Source: Clostridium sp.
GTDB lineage: Bacteria; Bacillota; Clostridia; Clostridiales; Clostridiaceae
Direction of reading: 5' to 3'
Assembly (NCBI RefSeq): GCF_018372875.1
Contig: NZ_JAHAIF010000007.1
Location: forward strand, 1 to 64,000
Length of the DNA stretch: 64,000 nucleotides
The notes under the pieces were generated by a model. The model was not told the origin of the DNA and ran no database searches. It saw only the letters and a program-made list of their open reading frames with translations. This document shows, one piece after another, positions 61,185 to 64,000 of the stretch (its first letter is position 1; every line of letters starts with the position of its first letter). The translations under genes and the position numbers were made by a program.

Positions 61185-61928
61185 ATGATTGAAACAATAC
61201 ATAATGAAAAGGAAGAAAATAAACTATCTAGAGATGATGTAATGTATGGAATAAAAATGGCTATTCCCATATGTATTGGATACATACCTCTTGGAATAGC
61301 ATCAGGTATTTTATCTCAAAAAGCAGGATTGTCTCCAATTGAAATTGGACTTCTTTCTTTATGCGTATTTGCAGGAAGTGGACAATTTATAACATCATCT
61401 ATGCTTATAGCTCAGTCTTCAATGTTTTCTATAATATTTACAACTTTTATAGTTAACTTAAGACACATTTTAATGAGTTCAACTCTTTCACAGTACTTTA
61501 GTAAATGTAATAAAAAGTTTTTATTGTTTTTTTCTCATGAAATAACAGATGAGACTTTTGCTATTAACTTAATGAAGTTTAAAGAAGGTATATGGAATCC
61601 CCATAGGGCTCTGATACTTAATGTAGTTTCTCATTCTACATGGATATTATCTAATATATTAGGTGGAGTTACAGGCTCAATATTTAACTTTAATGATACT
61701 ATAATTAACTTTGTTTTAACTTCTATGTTCATATGTCTTTTATGTCTTCAACTTAAAAGAGGAATATACATTTTATGTGCTGTTATTTCTGGGTTTACAG
61801 CTATTAATCTTTCTTTAATTATGGACAACAACTTATATGTAATTATATCTACCTTGCTATCAGCAACCCTTTGTTACTTTATAGAAAAATTCATTAAACT
61901 TAGAAAGGGTGTTGAATATGGAAATTAA
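61185..61928 (+). CDS. azlC: AzlC-family branched-chain amino acid exporter subunit
   Basis: A 247-residue membrane protein with about six helices. YGIKMAIPICIGYIPLGIAS, FAGSGQFITSSMLIA and IVNLRHILMSSTLSQYFSKC are the AzlC signatures. With AzlD it exports branched-chain amino acids or analogues. TAAGGGGG lies before the ATG, and its end overlaps azlD by 11 bases. Confidence 0.94.
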   Translation: MIETIHNEKEENKLSRDDVMYGIKMAIPICIGYIPLGIASGILSQKAGLSPIEIGLLSLCVFAGSGQFITSSMLIAQSSMFSIIFTTFIVNLRHILMSSTLSQYFSKCNKKFLLFFSHEITDETFAINLMKFKEGIWNPHRALILNVVSHSTWILSNILGGVTGSIFNFNDTIINFVLTSMFICLLCLQLKRGIYILCAVISGFTAINLSLIMDNNLYVIISTLLSATLCYFIEKFIKLRKGVEYGN

Positions 61929-62244
61929 TACAGCTAATGTGCTTTTACTTATACTAGGAATATCTGTATTTACCTATATTCCTCGTAGTTTACCTATGGT
62001 ATATCTATCAGGAAAGGAGCTTCCAATGTGGCTTACTGAATGGATGAAGTTTATCCCAGCAGGAATTTTTGCTGCCTTAATATGCCCTGGAATTTTCACT
62101 GATAATGGTAAATTAAACTTAAGTTTTTCTAACATAGAACTTATGGCATCTATTATTGTTTTATTAATTTCTCTTAAGAAAAAGTCTTTAGGATTTTCAA
62201 TTGTAGTAGGAGTCATTACAATAACTATTCTAATGACAATATAA
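61918..62244 (+). CDS. azlD: AzlD-family exporter subunit
   Basis: A 108-residue membrane protein with four helices, containing VFTYIPRSLPMVYLSGKELP and MKFIPAGIFAALICPGIFTD, typical of AzlD. The ATG at 61918 sits inside azlC with AAAGGGTG upstream. It completes the two-component exporter. Confidence 0.92.
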   Translation: MEINTANVLLLILGISVFTYIPRSLPMVYLSGKELPMWLTEWMKFIPAGIFAALICPGIFTDNGKLNLSFSNIELMASIIVLLISLKKKSLGFSIVVGVITITILMTI

Positions 62245-62269
62245 AGGAGCTCAAAAGAGCTCCTTTTTA
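62243..62269. terminator. Bidirectional terminator between azlD and hom
   Basis: AAAGGAGCTC (62243-62252) pairs with GAGCTCCTTT (62257-62266) around AAAA, with Ts on both strands. Confidence 0.87.
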
Positions 62270-63565
62270 ATTAAAATCTTCTATTCTTATCATATTATTA
62301 ATTTCTTTTACAGATTCCATATCTTTCACTTCATTTATTGCGCCTTGTAACTGTTCTTCATTAGTATAATGAGTTACTAAAACTAAGCCTACTTCTTCTT
62401 CATTTTTAATTCTTCCTCTTTGAATTACAGAACGTAAACTTACTCCATGCTTACCAAATATAGCTGTAATTTCACCAAGGACACCTGGTCTGTCTGTTAC
62501 TGTTGTTCTAATGTAATATCTGCTAGTTATATCATTAATTTCCCCAATTTCTTTATGCCACAAATTATTCTTTTCTACTGGAAGTCTATTTTCAGTATCT
62601 ACATCACTTCTTAAAATTGATACTATATCTGCTACCACAGCACTTCCTGTTGGTAAATCACCAGCACCTCTTCCATAAAACATTAAATCATCTACTGCAT
62701 TCCCTTTAATAAATACCGCATTAAAGGAATCATGTACATTTGCTAAAGGATGAGTCTGTGGTATCATTGTTGGATGCACCCTTAATTGAAGCTTTCCATC
62801 AATTTCTTTTGCTATAGCTAATAGCTTAATTACTAACCCAAAATCCTTAGCATATCTAATATCCTTTGAAGTTATCTTAGTAATTCCTTCCCTGTAAACA
62901 TCATCTATCTTAACTTTAGTTCCAAAAGCTAAAGAAGATAAAATTACAAGCTTGTATTGAGCATCAAATCCCTCAATATCAGATGTAGGGTCTGCTTCTG
63001 CATACCCCTTTTCTTGTGCTTCTTTTAATACATCACCAAAGTCACTACCTTCAAGCTCCATCTTACTTAAAATGAAATTTGTTGTACCATTAATTATTCC
63101 ATATAGCTTTTCAATTTTGTTTGCTGTTAAGCTTTCATTTATAGCTTGAATTATAGGTATACCACCTGCTACACTTGCTTCATAGTTAAGCATAACCTCT
63201 TCTTCATCTGCTTTTTTAAATAACTCATCACCATATGTAGCTAAAAGCATTTTATTAGCTGTTACTATATGCTTCTTTTTACTTAATGACTTTAGAATAA
63301 AGTCTTTAGCTGGCTCTATGCCTCCCATTACTTCAACTATTATTTTAATAGAATCATCATTTAAGATTTCATCAAAGTTAGTTGTTATTAACTCTTCTGG
63401 GACTTTAACTGCTCTAGCTTTACTAGGATCTCTTACAAGGATTTTTGCAACTTCAACCTGGCATCCTGAACGCTTCATGATTTCTTCACCATTCATTTGT
63501 AGAATATTCCACACTCCACGTCCAACATTACCTAAACCAAGCAATGCTATTTTTACTTTTTTCAA
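62267..63565 (-). CDS. hom: Homoserine dehydrogenase
   Basis: A 432-residue enzyme of threonine and methionine synthesis. The Rossmann start is VKIALLGLGNVGRGVWNILQ, followed by VTANKMLLATYGDE, YEASVAGGIPIIQAINESLT, YGIINGTTNFILSKMELEGS and YAEADPTSDIEGFDAQYKLV with the catalytic acid and lysine region. The C-terminal ACT domain (about 350-428, TVTDRPGVLGEITAIFGKHG) is a feedback site for threonine. It is monocistronic here. AAGGGGG precedes the ATG. Confidence 0.97.
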   Translation of the reverse strand: MKKVKIALLGLGNVGRGVWNILQMNGEEIMKRSGCQVEVAKILVRDPSKARAVKVPEELITTNFDEILNDDSIKIIVEVMGGIEPAKDFILKSLSKKKHIVTANKMLLATYGDELFKKADEEEVMLNYEASVAGGIPIIQAINESLTANKIEKLYGIINGTTNFILSKMELEGSDFGDVLKEAQEKGYAEADPTSDIEGFDAQYKLVILSSLAFGTKVKIDDVYREGITKITSKDIRYAKDFGLVIKLLAIAKEIDGKLQLRVHPTMIPQTHPLANVHDSFNAVFIKGNAVDDLMFYGRGAGDLPTGSAVVADIVSILRSDVDTENRLPVEKNNLWHKEIGEINDITSRYYIRTTVTDRPGVLGEITAIFGKHGVSLRSVIQRGRIKNEEEVGLVLVTHYTNEEQLQGAINEVKDMESVKEINNMIRIEDFN

Positions 63566-63654
63566 TTGATATTCCCCCTTTTTAGTGTATTTTTAATCCC
63601 CAATTTTACATGTTTAAATCCATTATATTATTAATATGGTAAAAATTCCATACC

Positions 63655-64000
63655 TTATGGTGCTTTATTAGGCGTTATTATATCATATAGGATAAACGCT
63701 CCCAAGAAATAGAACATTCCTACAAATCCTACTGGTGTTATAATTAAGAATAATGCAATTATTATTACTAATGGATTTAACCCTAAGAAGGTAGACATTA
63801 ATTGTTGTTGTAAGAACTGTCTTATTACAACGCATCCAATATACCCTAAAATAATAATTAGTGTTCCTTTGTAGTTTTGCCCTAACAAAGTTGTTATTCC
63901 AACAATTCCATAAACTAAGCCTGCACCAAATATAGGTAGTGCATCTAATACCCCTGTAATAATTGCTATTACTACCGCATACTTTACACCTGCAAATTTG
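63655..64000 (-). CDS. AI-2E/YtvI-family membrane protein (partial, C-terminal part)
   Basis: The frame is open from the right edge to TAA at 63655, giving 115 residues without a start. It contains GVLDALPIFGAGLVYGIVGI and GYIGCVVIRQFLQQQLMSTF, then several hydrophobic segments, the pattern of the C-terminal half of AI-2E family transporters. Clostridial relatives include the sporulation protein YtvI, and DALPIFGAG fits that branch. An internal TTG is not a true start. The N-terminal half lies outside the window. Confidence 0.82.
   Translation of the reverse strand, partial: KFAGVKYAVVIAIITGVLDALPIFGAGLVYGIVGITTLLGQNYKGTLIIILGYIGCVVIRQFLQQQLMSTFLGLNPLVIIIALFLIITPVGFVGMFYFLGAFILYDIITPNKAP

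Overview
This is a low-GC, densely packed Firmicute chromosome segment. The genus is most likely Clostridium sensu stricto, possibly C. perfringens or a close relative. The evidence is AT-rich codon use, strong GGAGG ribosome binding sites, an alpha/beta-type small acid-soluble spore protein, a DUF1540 protein, a YtvI/AI-2E-type membrane protein, pyruvate formate-lyase, and an anaerobe-style molybdenum nitrate reductase locus. No rRNA, tRNA, CRISPR array, phage or insertion sequence was recognised. The species call is an inference.

Region 1 (1-14,107) is a sugar-utilisation island. A leftward set of genes encodes a PTS IIC permease, a fucose/arabinose-isomerase-type enzyme, a DUF4038/GH140 (apiosidase-like) glycosidase, a LacI regulator, a split transketolase, an FGGY kinase and the start of a second split transketolase. 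Beside it lie a cytoplasmic carbohydrate esterase and a divergent wall-anchored secreted esterase, then an RpiR regulator with a 6-phospho-beta-glucosidase. A repeated AT-rich palindrome with core TATTTA(G/C)TAAATA sits at each promoter of the main set and links them into one LacI regulon. Isomerase plus FGGY kinase plus split transketolase plus apiosidase-like hydrolase is the enzyme set expected for D-apiose broken down through apulose 4-phosphate. This is the most interesting part of the window.

Region 2 (14,116-28,714) is mixed: a lipid kinase, a two-component system with an ABC exporter, several small membrane proteins of unknown function, a PHP phosphatase, a nucleotidyltransferase/HEPN pair, and an MBOAT/SGNH cell-surface acylation pair. 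Broken genes and tandem, dispersed and hairpin repeats cluster here.

Region 3 (28,812-41,524) is a nitrate-respiration/assimilation unit. A molybdopterin reductase, a four-cluster ferredoxin, a flavin oxidoreductase and a TDT/SLAC1-type channel are preceded by a perfect Crp/Fnr-type palindrome. Next to it is a nine-gene molybdenum cofactor and molybdate-uptake operon headed by a structured leader that looks like a Moco riboswitch with an intrinsic terminator.

Region 4 (41,577-64,000) holds core metabolism and membrane genes: a LURP-one-related protein, the fructose PTS operon with direct-repeat FruR sites, pflB under a Rex-type operator, spore genes, a membrane PHP protein, an AbgT transporter, a GGDEF-EAL protein, a split permease pair, AzlCD, homoserine dehydrogenase and a partial AI-2E family protein.
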